A stretch of DNA of 34,459 nt from an uncultured Bacilli bacterium (GTDB taxonomy: Bacteria > Bacillota_I > Bacilli_A > RF39 > UBA660), in the NCBI GenBank assembly GCA_934101345.1, contig CAKOQV010000006.1:1-34459 (forward strand), given 5' to 3'. A program made the position numbers and the translations under genes. A model generated the notes under the pieces. The model saw nothing but the letters and a program-made list of their open reading frames with translations. It made no database searches and had not been told where the DNA came from. Every line of letters begins with the position of its first letter. Positions within the stretch are counted from its first letter, which is position 1. Below, piece by piece: positions 22,821-30,362 of the stretch.

Positions 22821-24107
22821 TTATCTCTTTACTTCTATTCTTTCTTTACCACCCATATATGGTCTTAATACTTCTGGTATTATAACACTACCATCCTTTT
22901 GATAATGCTGCTCTAGGATAGCAATAAGTGATCTAGGACTAGCTATTACTGTATTATTTAATGTAGCTAGATATTTATTTCCATTTTCAGTTTTCATTCT
23001 TATTCCTAGTCTTCTAGCTTGAGCATCTCCTAGAGTAGAACATGAACCTACTTCAAAGTACTTCTTCTGTCTAGGGCTCCATGCTTCAATATCACATGAT
23101 TTTACTTTAAGATCTGCTAGATCCCCTGAACAACATTCTATGGTTCTAACTGATACATCTAGACTTCTAAAGAATTCAACAGTATAAGACCACATTTTAT
23201 TATACCAATCCATGGCATCTTCTGGCTTACATAGAACAACCATCTCTTGTTTTTCAAATTGATGTACTCTATATACTCCTCTTTCTTCAATACCATGAGC
23301 TCCTACTTCTTTTCTAAAACATGGTGAGTATGAAGTCATAGCTATTGGTAATTTACTTTCGTCTATTAGTTGTCCTTTAAATCTACCTATCATACTATGT
23401 TCTGAAGTACCTATTAAGTATAAGTCTTCATTTTCAATCTTATACATCATAGCATCCATCTCTTCAAAAGACATAACACCATTTACGACATCACTTCTTA
23501 TCATAAATGGAGGTATACAGTAAGTAAATCCCTTATTAATCATAAAGTCTCTAGCATAGGCAATAGTGGCTTCATGTAATCTGGCTATGTCTCCGATTAG
23601 ATAGTAGAAACCATTACCACTAGTTCTACCAGCACTATCTTTATCGATACCATTTAATCTTTCCATTATGTCAGCGTGATGTGGTATTTCATAGTCTGGT
23701 ACAAATGGTTCACCAAACTTTTCTATTTCAACATTCTCACTATCATCTTTACCAATAGGTACTGAACTATCAATAATATTTGGTATTTTCATCATTCTTT
23801 CTTTAATTTCTTTTTCTAAATATTCTTCTTCTTTTTCTAGTTCTGGTATTCTGCTCTTTATCTCAGATACTGCTTCTTTAACTTTATTTGCTTCTTCTAG
23901 TTTTTTATCACGTATCAAAAGACCAATTTCTTTACTTAAATTATTTACTTTACTTCTTGCTTCATCAGCTTCAGTTCTAATAGTACGATATTTAATATCC
24001 ATATCGTATACTTCATCCACTAGAGGAAGTTTTTTATCTTGAAACTTCTTCTTAATATTTTCCTTTACTAAATCTCTATTTGTTCTTATTAAATTAATAT
24101 CTATCAT
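22821..24107 (-). CDS. serS: Serine--tRNA ligase (SerRS)
   Basis: A 428-residue class II synthetase that charges tRNA-Ser. The N-terminal long coiled-coil arm spans about residues 25-105 (rich in Lys/Glu, e.g. ELEKEEEYLEKEIKERMMK) and grips the tRNA's long variable arm. Motif 2 is seen as FRKEVGAHGIEERGVYRVHQ and QFEKQEMV, motif 3 as NNTVIASPRSLIAILEQHYQ with its class-defining arginine. Length fits the family (about 425). It begins two bases after the DUF1653 gene and three bases before the zinc-ribbon gene, in a T-box-controlled operon. Confidence 0.97.
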   Translation of the reverse strand: MIDINLIRTNRDLVKENIKKKFQDKKLPLVDEVYDMDIKYRTIRTEADEARSKVNNLSKEIGLLIRDKKLEEANKVKEAVSEIKSRIPELEKEEEYLEKEIKERMMKIPNIIDSSVPIGKDDSENVEIEKFGEPFVPDYEIPHHADIMERLNGIDKDSAGRTSGNGFYYLIGDIARLHEATIAYARDFMINKGFTYCIPPFMIRSDVVNGVMSFEEMDAMMYKIENEDLYLIGTSEHSMIGRFKGQLIDESKLPIAMTSYSPCFRKEVGAHGIEERGVYRVHQFEKQEMVVLCKPEDAMDWYNKMWSYTVEFFRSLDVSVRTIECCSGDLADLKVKSCDIEAWSPRQKKYFEVGSCSTLGDAQARRLGIRMKTENGNKYLATLNNTVIASPRSLIAILEQHYQKDGSVIIPEVLRPYMGGKERIEVKR

Positions 24108-24109
24108 TT

Positions 24110-24340
24110 TTATCCTATCCTTTCAAATCTATATTTTTGCCTGGTAACATTATCACTTCTGGTAGTTATATCCTCAGTACTAAGAAACGAGGATATAGGT
24201 CTTACCCATAACTTGTTATCATGTTTATATACTACCATGTCTTCAAGAGTTTCACTATTTGTAGCTATATTTATAACTTCCATAATGGAGCCTTTAAAGT
24301 GTCTCCATTTACTTCCAATAGGTATTTCTTCAGTACGCAT
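24110..24340 (-). CDS. DUF1653 domain protein
   Basis: A 76-residue protein that is essentially one DUF1653 domain: IPIGSKWRHFKGSIMEVINI, then ATNSETLEDMVVYKHDNKLW and VRPISSFLS. The family is small, cytosolic, of unknown function and widespread in bacteria. I start it at ATG 24340, right behind AAAGGAGG; the frame is open 21 codons further, but that stretch is the T-box terminator. It is the first gene after the serS T-box and ends two bases before SerRS, so its supply is tied to serine charging. Why a DUF1653 protein should be made with SerRS is not clear. Confidence 0.88.
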   Translation of the reverse strand: MRTEEIPIGSKWRHFKGSIMEVINIATNSETLEDMVVYKHDNKLWVRPISSFLSTEDITTRSDNVTRQKYRFERIG

Positions 24341-24350
24341 ACATTCCTCC

Positions 24351-24556
24351 TTTAAAATAAAAGAGAATGATACCCATAAGGAGTGCTTACTGCACGGTAC
24401 CATCCTCTTCTTTTACTTAATTTTGATAACGGTTACTGGCCGGAAATGTTTACATTTCACTCCGAGGTAGAAATCTATACTTTAACTAATTACTTTTCAC
24501 CATCCAGTAACTCTCTGAATAATTAAATATATAAATCATGTCCTCATCAACATTTA
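24351..24556 (-). promoter_or_regulatory. T-box leader of the serS operon
   Basis: On the minus strand the leader shows TTGATGAGGACATG near its start, then CAGAGAG, GGTGAAAAGT and a stem I region. The T-box core ATGGTACCGTGC is at about 24392-24403. The downstream terminator pairs AAGAGGATGGTACC (24396-24409) with GGGTATCATTCTCTT (24361-24375) and is followed by TTATTTT. The likely specifier is TCT (24469-24471), a serine codon followed by A. Uncharged tRNA-Ser should favour the antiterminator and turn on DUF1653, serS and the zinc-ribbon gene. Confidence 0.92.
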
Positions 24557-24563
24557 TATCTAG

Positions 24564-24591
24564 ATTATAGCATAATTTTCAAATATTTCAA
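24564..24591 (-). promoter_or_regulatory. Promoter of the serS T-box operon
   Basis: TTGAAA (24586-24591), 16 bases, TATAAT (24564-24569) on the minus strand, starting directly beyond the Nudix gene's stop codon. Confidence 0.7.
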
Positions 24592-24593
24592 TA

Positions 24594-25115
24594 CTATAAT
24601 TCAATATTTTTTAATTTTTCAAAAATTGGTATCTCCTCTTTTTTAAATACTAGTTCTTTATTATCTTCTTTTATCATTTCAATTACTTTATCGATACTAT
24701 ACCATTTTACGCGAGATAATTCTTCTTTTTGAACTTTGAATTCACTTGCTTCTTTATTACATACAGCATAGAATGGATACATAAAATGATTATTAAATCT
24801 TTCTTTGACTAAGTATCTATCATATAGAGGATGAATATTATTTTTATTTATTCTTACTCCTACTTCTTCTTTTACTTCTCTTTCTGCACAAATAAGAGGA
24901 ATCTCATTATAGCCAACATGGCCAGCGATAACTCCGAGCATATTAGGACAGAATCTTCTATTTTTACTTCTTCTTTGTAATAATACTTCTTTTTTATTAT
25001 TTATAATATAGATAGTTACTTCATTATGTAGTTTACCTCTGTTATGAAGTTCTTCTCTTTCTAATATTTCATTGGTATCATTACCATTATTATCCACTAC
25101 TCTTAACAGTTCCAA
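24594..25115 (-). CDS. Nudix hydrolase
   Basis: A 173-residue Nudix enzyme of unknown substrate. The box is complete: GHVGYNEIPLICAEREVKEE then VGV, giving the G-x5-E-x7-REVxEExGV pattern with the metal-binding glutamates. The N-terminal half (ELLRVVDNNGNDTN, then HNRGKLHNEVTIYI) and the LLQRRS strand resemble the IPP-isomerase/YfcD-like Nudix branch. I prefer TTG 25115, five bases behind AGGTGAT, which gives the usual MELLRVVD start; a GTG three codons upstream lacks a binding site. It lies 30 bases after the kinase-like gene and probably shares its transcript. Confidence 0.87.
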   Translation of the reverse strand: MELLRVVDNNGNDTNEILEREELHNRGKLHNEVTIYIINNKKEVLLQRRSKNRRFCPNMLGVIAGHVGYNEIPLICAEREVKEEVGVRINKNNIHPLYDRYLVKERFNNHFMYPFYAVCNKEASEFKVQKEELSRVKWYSIDKVIEMIKEDNKELVFKKEEIPIFEKLKNIEL

Positions 25116-25145
25116 TATAATCACCTACGCTACTTTATAAGTATA

Positions 25146-25829
25146 TCATCTTTTCTGTAAATAATCTATTGGATATTTATATTTTGCTAATTTTTTAATT
25201 ACTGGTTCTACTCCAAAAGTATCTATCGGCATAAATAATCTTTCTATTTTAGCAATCATTTCACTTCTTTTATCAAAGTCTATTTCTTCTAAAGACCTCA
25301 TATATATCCAAGCAAATAATTCTCCTAAATCATATATATTACTCTTTTTTATTGCTGACTTATTACTATTAGTATCAATATAATAAAAGTCTGTATCTAT
25401 AATTGTTATACCATTATTATTTAAAATTACATTTTGCGGGCAAGCATCACTTACATGTATATTATATTCTGAAAGTAAAATAAATGAATTATATAAAGAA
25501 CACAGACTATCAAAAGTATAATCTACAGGCATAGTTAATATATCTATATCTTCTTTTGTATAGTATTCAGATAAGTAACCTAATATTCTAGTTAATGATT
25601 TATTATAATATAAATCACCTAGTGTATAAATATTCTTAGGCTTTAACTCTCTAATTATATTAAAGGCATCTTCATCAAAACTCATTTTATCTTTTCTAGA
25701 TATAGACTGTTTGAATATTTTTAAGCATTTATTATCACTAGTTAAATATACTCTGCCATATTCTCCTTCACCTATAAAATTATTGATATTAAAATTATGT
25801 CTTTTTTTATCTTCAGTATATGCTATCAT
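25146..25829 (-). CDS. Protein-kinase-like fold protein
   Basis: A 227-residue protein with a kinase-type N-lobe: glycine loop IGEGEYGRVYL (19-29) and a lysine in CLKIFK (K37). The catalytic loop reads VSDACPQNVIL, with Asp128 and Asn133 in place but no HRD. The metal site reads IIDTDF (Asp145) instead of DFG. The residues needed for phosphotransfer therefore seem present in a minimal form, as in small bacterial kinases of the choline/aminoglycoside or eukaryote-like type. It lacks membrane and sensor domains. A consensus promoter (25855-25883) and GGGGGAT precede it, and a Nudix hydrolase gene follows. The substrate is unknown; a small molecule is as likely as a protein. Confidence 0.72.
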   Translation of the reverse strand: MIAYTEDKKRHNFNINNFIGEGEYGRVYLTSDNKCLKIFKQSISRKDKMSFDEDAFNIIRELKPKNIYTLGDLYYNKSLTRILGYLSEYYTKEDIDILTMPVDYTFDSLCSLYNSFILLSEYNIHVSDACPQNVILNNNGITIIDTDFYYIDTNSNKSAIKKSNIYDLGELFAWIYMRSLEEIDFDKRSEMIAKIERLFMPIDTFGVEPVIKKLAKYKYPIDYLQKR

Positions 25830-25854
25830 ATAAATCCCCCTAAAAGTATTTTAT

Positions 25855-25883
25855 ATTATAGCAGTTATATATATAATTGTCAA
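25855..25883 (-). promoter_or_regulatory. Promoter of the kinase-like/Nudix pair
   Basis: Exact consensus TTGACA (25878-25883), 17 bases, TATAAT (25855-25860) on the minus strand, about 26 bases before the ATG. Confidence 0.87.
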
Positions 25884-25895
25884 AAAATATACTTC

Positions 25896-25947
25896 AAAAG
25901 GAAGACCTTAGGCTTCCTTTTGCCTCTTAAGACCTAGGCTTAAGGGG
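25896..25947 (-). repeat. Tandem-hairpin element, copy B
   Basis: Arms AAAAGGAAG/CTTCCTTTT (25896-25904, 25913-25921) and CCTCTTAAG/CTTAAGGGG (25923-25931, 25939-25947, one G-T pair). Minus-strand loops are CCTAAGGT and CCTAGGT, closed by AG/CT as in the other copies. It begins six bases after the DUF1846 stop codon, with no separate terminator, so it may also serve as the 3' end of that mRNA. Confidence 0.8.
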
Positions 25948-25953
25948 ATATAA

Positions 25954-27444
25954 TTAAATTAATTTTTCACTATTAAATACAGGATCGCAAGTTAAATTAA
26001 TACCCAAACTTCTAAGTAAATCAAGATCATACTTTTCCACAATAAAAGTAGCATGAGCATCACATCCATTTAGTTTATTTATATTCTTAAGAGCCTTATT
26101 AGCAGTAGGATTAGTTACTGAACATATTGATAAAGATATCAAGACATCATTCAAATTAAGTATCTGTTTGTTAGATAAGACATTCTTTTTCAAATCAAGA
26201 ATAGGCTTTAATACTCCTGGAGATAACAAATCTATCTCGTCAGGAATATCAGTTAAATATTTTATAGAGTTTAATATTAAACTAGCCGCTGGAGTCAGTA
26301 GTTCTGTCTTTCTACCAGTTATAATAACATTAGGAGTAATTTCTAAAGCTATTACTTTAGAAGAAGATTCTTCTTCTTTCTCTCTAGCCCTATTTATAGC
26401 CTTAATTAAATTATCACTAATATTAAGTTCATTCATAAGTAATTTAATTCTCTGAGGTACTTCTGGATCAATATCATCAGTTTTAACTTCTACAAGAGCT
26501 TTATAATATCTTCTTATTATTTCCTTTTTAGCGGCCATACTCACTATATCATCATCAGTTATACATTCTCCTATTGAATTAACTCCCATATCAGTTGGAG
26601 ATTTATATATATCTTCTCCAGTTATTTTATTTAAGATATTTTTTAATACTGGAAATACCTCTAAATCTCTATTATAATTTACTGCACTAATTCCATAAGC
26701 TTCTAAATGAAATGAATCTATCATATTCTTATCTTTTAAATCTGCAGTAGCAGCCTCATAGGCCATATTAACTGGATGTTTTAAAGGTAGACTCCATACT
26801 GGAAAAGTTTCAAACTTAGCATATCCTGCTTTCACTCCTCTTTTATACTCATGATATAACTGTGATAGACAAGTAGCCAGTTTACCACTACAAGGACCAG
26901 GAGCAGTAACTACCACTAGTGGTTTAGTGGTTTCAATATAAGGATTAGCCCCATAACCCTCTTCACTTACTATTACTTCTACATCTGTTGGATACCCCTT
27001 AGTATAAGTATGAATATAAGATTTTACTCCAAGAGAATCTAATCTTTTTCTAAATTTACTTACACTAGACTGACCATTATATAAAGTTATTACTACACTA
27101 TTAACATCTATTTTAAGATTTCTAAAGATATGAATTAATCTTATTACTTCTTCATCATAACTTATCCCATAATCGGCACGAATCTTCTTTCTTTCTATAT
27201 CATTAGCATTAATACAAAATATCATCTCAGTATCATCTTTTAACTCTTTTAGTAGTCTTATTTTAGAATCTAATTCAAATCCTGGTAATACTCTCTTAGC
27301 ATGATAATCATCAAATAATTTACCACCAAACTCTAAGTACAATTTATTATCAAACAGTTTAATTCTTTTCTTTATAGTCTCTATTTGTGTCTTTACATAT
27401 TTCTCATTATCAAACCCTTTTTTATTATTTTTCTTCTTATTCAT
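25954..27444 (-). CDS. DUF1846 (UPF0371) family protein
   Basis: A 496-residue cytosolic protein matching DUF1846 along its length: FDNKLYLEFGGKLFDDYHAK near residue 31, ADYGISYDEEVIRLI, VVVTAPGPCSGKLATCLSQL, YKRGVKAGYAKFETFPVW, and THP-type DMGVNSIGECITDD. The family is widespread in Firmicutes and has a P-loop-like first domain, but its reaction is not established. The GPCSGKLAT stretch looks like a phosphate-binding loop. It has AGGGAGGT before the ATG and a weaker promoter (TTGTAA-18-TATAAT) upstream. It is a single-gene transcript that runs into tandem-hairpin copy B. Confidence 0.93.
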   Translation of the reverse strand: MNKKKNNKKGFDNEKYVKTQIETIKKRIKLFDNKLYLEFGGKLFDDYHAKRVLPGFELDSKIRLLKELKDDTEMIFCINANDIERKKIRADYGISYDEEVIRLIHIFRNLKIDVNSVVITLYNGQSSVSKFRKRLDSLGVKSYIHTYTKGYPTDVEVIVSEEGYGANPYIETTKPLVVVTAPGPCSGKLATCLSQLYHEYKRGVKAGYAKFETFPVWSLPLKHPVNMAYEAATADLKDKNMIDSFHLEAYGISAVNYNRDLEVFPVLKNILNKITGEDIYKSPTDMGVNSIGECITDDDIVSMAAKKEIIRRYYKALVEVKTDDIDPEVPQRIKLLMNELNISDNLIKAINRAREKEEESSSKVIALEITPNVIITGRKTELLTPAASLILNSIKYLTDIPDEIDLLSPGVLKPILDLKKNVLSNKQILNLNDVLISLSICSVTNPTANKALKNINKLNGCDAHATFIVEKYDLDLLRSLGINLTCDPVFNSEKLI

Positions 27445-27529
27445 AAGTACCTCCCTATCATTATATTTTTATTATATCATAAGGAATATTTTACTTACAA
27501 TATTATTTACTTTTCTTTACATTATAATT

Positions 27530-27553
27530 TAAAAAGAGAACTTAATGTCCTCT
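27530..27553 (-). terminator. Terminator of the GNAT gene
   Basis: On the minus strand AGAGGAC (27547-27553) pairs with GTTCTCT (27535-27541) with one G-U pair, followed by TTTT. It lies about 50 bases after the stop codon. Confidence 0.75.
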
Positions 27554-27605
27554 AATAACAATTATAAGTGGTACTTTCATTTCATCTATAGTTAAGCTTA
27601 TAATA

Positions 27606-28166
27606 TTATTTAAAATATTCTTCTCTTGTTATGCTGTAACTTTTAATGTCTTCATTTTTCTTACTTATCTTATCAAGAATTCTACCTCTTAATGTTCCTT
27701 CATAAGTTAGTCCACACTTTTCCATTACTCTACCGCTCGCAGGATTTGCTTCTAAATGTTCAGCATATATTGTCTCTACTTCTACTTCTTCAAAAAGAAA
27801 CTTAATTACTCTTTTAAAGCCTTCTGTAGCATAACCTTTACCCCACCATTTAGCACCATAACAATATCCTATCTCAGTAGTGCTATGTTTTGGATTAACA
27901 CCCACTACACCTATTGTTCCGATTGGAGTATCAGTACTCTTTTCTACAACTATCCAGTTATAAAAATTATCTGTATTGTAGTTATCACAAAGAAATACTA
28001 AAAATCTTAATGAATCCGCTACTGTTTTATGAGTCTCCCAAGTAACATATCTAGATACTTTTGGATCACTTCCCCAATTTTTAAACATTGCACTAGCGTC
28101 ATCAAGATTTGCTCTTCTAAGTATTAGTCTATCTGTTTCTAATAATTTTGTACCTATGTTTTTCAC
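27606..28166 (-). CDS. GNAT N-acetyltransferase, RimJ/RimL type
   Basis: A 186-residue acetyl-CoA-dependent acetyltransferase. It shows the RimJ/RimL-branch start LLETDRLILRRANLDDASAM, the strand-4 segment PIGTIGVVGV, then CYGAKWWGKGYATEGFKRVI with the acetyl-CoA pyrophosphate loop (WWGKGYATE) and NPASGRVMEKCGLTYEGTLR near the end. Members acetylate ribosomal proteins, other proteins or antibiotics; the substrate is unknown here. The start is GTG 28166 behind AAGGAAGGTG. Transcription begins about 160 bases upstream and must pass a strong terminator inside a structured leader, so expression is very likely conditional. Confidence 0.88.
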   Translation of the reverse strand: MKNIGTKLLETDRLILRRANLDDASAMFKNWGSDPKVSRYVTWETHKTVADSLRFLVFLCDNYNTDNFYNWIVVEKSTDTPIGTIGVVGVNPKHSTTEIGYCYGAKWWGKGYATEGFKRVIKFLFEEVEVETIYAEHLEANPASGRVMEKCGLTYEGTLRGRILDKISKKNEDIKSYSITREEYFK

Positions 28167-28203
28167 TTTTCACCTTCCTTTATTATATTATTTTTCTTAT
28201 ATG

Positions 28204-28255
28204 AAAAAAGCACAGGAGGTAACTATTCCATATAAGAATAGTGACTCCGTGCTTT
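28204..28255 (-). terminator. Leader terminator upstream of the GNAT gene
   Basis: A long hairpin on the minus strand: AAAGCAC plus GGAGT plus ACTATTC pairs with GAATAGT, ACCTCC and GTGCTTT around a seven-base loop with small bulges, followed by six T (28204-28209). It lies between the promoter and the gene. Confidence 0.88.
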
Positions 28256-28328
28256 ATTTTTACATCACGTGTAGGCTTTTACACCCGAGATAGCTTATAA
28301 TAAATTTGTTATTTATATCTCCTCACTT
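28256..28328 (-). promoter_or_regulatory. Structured leader of the GNAT gene, unknown class
   Basis: Between the predicted start (about 28328) and the terminator are helix GAGATA/TATCTC (28287-28292 with 28316-28321) and hairpin GTGTA/TACAC (28269-28273, 28280-28284). The 5' AGTGAGGAG can instead pair with TCACT or CTCCT in the terminator arms, so a terminator/antiterminator switch is possible. It matches no T-box or riboswitch I know. Confidence 0.55.
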
Positions 28329-28334
28329 GCATTA

Positions 28335-28363
28335 AATATATAATTTATTTTTATAATTGTCAA
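28335..28363 (-). promoter_or_regulatory. Promoter of the GNAT leader
   Basis: TTGACA (28358-28363), 17 bases, TATATT (28335-28340) on the minus strand. The 372-base gap 28167-28538 contains this promoter, its leader and terminator, and tandem-hairpin copy C. Confidence 0.82.
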
Positions 28364-28439
28364 GTATTTTATTATAATTTATTTATATTTTCAAAATCAA
28401 TCAAAATTCTCTCAAGTATTTTTCTTGCCAAAATTGTTC

Positions 28440-28498
28440 AAAATAAAGACTTATATTTAAGGCTTTATTTTGCCTCTTAAGACTACAGGCTTAAGAGG
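28440..28498 (-). repeat. Tandem-hairpin element, copy C
   Basis: Arms AAAATAAAG/CTTTATTTT (28440-28448, 28463-28471) and CCTCTTAAG/CTTAAGAGG (28473-28481, 28490-28498). Minus-strand loops are a 14-base loop starting CCT and ending AGT, and CCTGTAGT. The second hairpin is identical to that of copy A 25 kb away. It follows the ABC-exporter terminator. Confidence 0.8.
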
Positions 28499-28505
28499 AC
28501 AAACT

Positions 28506-28537
28506 AAAAGAAGTACCAATATATTAATACTTCTTTA
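28506..28537 (-). terminator. Terminator of the ABC exporter
   Basis: On the minus strand AAAGAAGTA pairs with TACTTCTTT (TACTTCT at 28528-28534) around a 12-base loop, followed by T-rich sequence. Confidence 0.65.
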
Positions 28538-28538
28538 A

Positions 28539-30272
28539 TTATGAATTTAAAGATTCTGTTTCATATAAATTTTTATAAATATCACTTGTTTTTAATAATT
28601 CATTATGAGTACCAGAAGATACTACTTTACCATCATCTACGACAAAGATAATATCAGCGTCTATTATCGTAGATAACCTATGAGCCACTATTACAATAGT
28701 ATGATTTTTTACTAAATTATCAATAGTCTTTTTAATATATTCTTGAGACTTATTATCTAAAGCAGATGTTGCTTCATCAAATAATATTATTTTACTTCCT
28801 TTAGATAACGTTCTAGCTATAGATAGTCTTTGTTTTTGTCCTCCTGATAAATTTACACCACCTTCTCCTAAAACAGTATCATACTTCTTAGGTAGGGACA
28901 TAATATAATCATCTAAATAGGCTAATTTAGTACATTCTCTTATTTTTGATAATGTTATCTTATTATTTATTATTTTAAAGTTTTCTTTGATAGTTCTATT
29001 AAAGACAAACGGTTCTTGTCTAATTATTGATATATTTTTTCTTAAGTCTTCTTCAGTTAGATCTTTAATATTTATACCATCAATATCTATTTCTCCCTTA
29101 TTAGGATCAAATATTCTAGTAATTAAATTAAATAATGTACTCTTTCCTTGTCCTGAAGAACCTACAATAGCTATCTTTTTATTTGGTTCTAATTCTAAAT
29201 TAAAGTCTTTTAATATATTATCTTCATCAGGATATGAAAAGTAAACTTTTTTAAATTCTATAGTTCCTTTTATATTATTTAGAGTTTTATTACCAAACTT
29301 CTCATCTTCATATAGTCTATTTTCTAAGATATCATTTACTCTAGATATTGATACACTAAGTTTTTGATAGTTTTGAGTTAAATCATTTATATCCTCAAGT
29401 AACCATGTATATCTATATATGTAATAAGTCATAGCTATAAAGAATGTTAGTGATATTTTGTGATAATATAAAAGTATTACACAAGTAGCAAAGACCATAC
29501 ATTCTAATACTGACTTTAGAAAACTTGTTTTGATATTGAAACTCTTTTGCATATCTATTTCTTTCTCTGACTTCTTATATATATCTTTTATTAGTTCTAT
29601 CATATTAGTAATTAAATTATTTTTTACTCCAAGAGTCTTTATCTCTCTTATACCTCTAATGGATTCATTTGTTAAAGAGGTAAATTCATCTTGCTTACCT
29701 TTTCTTTCTTTATGTATATTTTTTAGTAATGGATTATACTTCTTTAGTATTAAGAATAATATTAACATTATTAGTATTATTTCTAGTCCTATAATATAGG
29801 AATTTATAAATATGTAGATTAATACTATAGAGGACGCTATAAGTGATGATACCATCTTTAAAATTCTACCAAAGGTAAAACTTAAGGTATCGGCATCATT
29901 TGTTATTCTGTTTATTACTTCTCCGCTGGATAGTTTTTCATATGCTTCAGCAGGTAAGTTTAAGGCTTTCTTATAAGTATTAAAGCCTAATTTTCTTGTT
30001 AATTTACTTTCTTCTTTGTATAATACTGAATTTGCTTTATGTAATATTATTCCATCCATTGTTATTTCTAATATAAAGTATACTCCTAGAAAGATAAGTG
30101 CTTTCTTTATATCTAAATTAGTAATTGATTCAACTACTTTACCATTTAGATATCCAGTAAATATATCTGTTATTCCTGATATAAATATAACTATGCTAGC
30201 AAGAATGATTTTATTTAAATCTTCTTTAACTAGTTTTATTAGAGGTATGAATTCTTTTAAATTTTTCTTCAT
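28539..30272 (-). CDS. ABC exporter, fused permease and ATPase
   Basis: A 577-residue half-transporter of the ABC exporter type. Six membrane segments lie in residues 20-300, then an ATPase domain with Walker A GSSGQGKST (371-379), Q-loop IRQEPFVF (418-425), signature LSGGQ (475-479), Walker B ILFDEATSALD with Glu500, and switch His531. Such proteins work as dimers; a single-gene unit implies a homodimer. There is no N-terminal peptidase (C39) domain, so it would not cut a double-glycine leader. ATG 30272 has GGAGG seven bases upstream; ATG 30278 is too close to it. A 35-residue peptide gene and an attenuator-like hairpin lie directly upstream. Substrate unknown: lipid, drug or the peptide are all possible. 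Confidence 0.93.
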   Translation of the reverse strand: MKKNLKEFIPLIKLVKEDLNKIILASIVIFISGITDIFTGYLNGKVVESITNLDIKKALIFLGVYFILEITMDGIILHKANSVLYKEESKLTRKLGFNTYKKALNLPAEAYEKLSSGEVINRITNDADTLSFTFGRILKMVSSLIASSIVLIYIFINSYIIGLEIILIMLILFLILKKYNPLLKNIHKERKGKQDEFTSLTNESIRGIREIKTLGVKNNLITNMIELIKDIYKKSEKEIDMQKSFNIKTSFLKSVLECMVFATCVILLYYHKISLTFFIAMTYYIYRYTWLLEDINDLTQNYQKLSVSISRVNDILENRLYEDEKFGNKTLNNIKGTIEFKKVYFSYPDEDNILKDFNLELEPNKKIAIVGSSGQGKSTLFNLITRIFDPNKGEIDIDGINIKDLTEEDLRKNISIIRQEPFVFNRTIKENFKIINNKITLSKIRECTKLAYLDDYIMSLPKKYDTVLGEGGVNLSGGQKQRLSIARTLSKGSKIILFDEATSALDNKSQEYIKKTIDNLVKNHTIVIVAHRLSTIIDADIIFVVDDGKVVSSGTHNELLKTSDIYKNLYETESLNS

Positions 30273-30287
30273 ATTCATTCCTCCATA

Positions 30288-30320
30288 ATAAAAGACTACT
30301 TTAATAATTCTAAGTAGTCT
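30288..30320 (-). terminator. Attenuator-like hairpin between the peptide gene and the ABC exporter
   Basis: AGACTACTT (30312-30320) and AAGTAGTCT (30293-30301) pair perfectly on the minus strand, followed by TTTATTA, just ahead of the exporter's GGAGG. It would end most transcripts of the peptide gene and allow some read-through. Confidence 0.75.
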
Positions 30321-30362
30321 AGTGTTTTTTTATTTTATTTTTTATATTTTTACTCTATAAAG

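Noticed and set aside
24167..24197. Inverted repeat TATATCCTC/GAGGATATA
   Set aside because: It lies in the middle of the DUF1653 coding region, lacks a T-run, and has no counterpart with the conserved loop motif.
24341..24403. N-terminal 21-residue extension of the DUF1653 protein
   Set aside because: The extension is the T-box terminator read as codons; the strong AAAGGAGG serves the ATG at 24340.
28300..28334. Seven-codon leader frame MQVRRYK ahead of the GNAT gene
   Set aside because: Its ATG falls at or before the predicted transcription start and has no ribosome binding site.
29962..29990. Inverted repeat AGGCTTT...AAAGCCT resembling the tandem-hairpin element
   Set aside because: It is inside the ABC exporter coding sequence, is single, and the loop lacks the AG-YCT...GT-CT closing motif.
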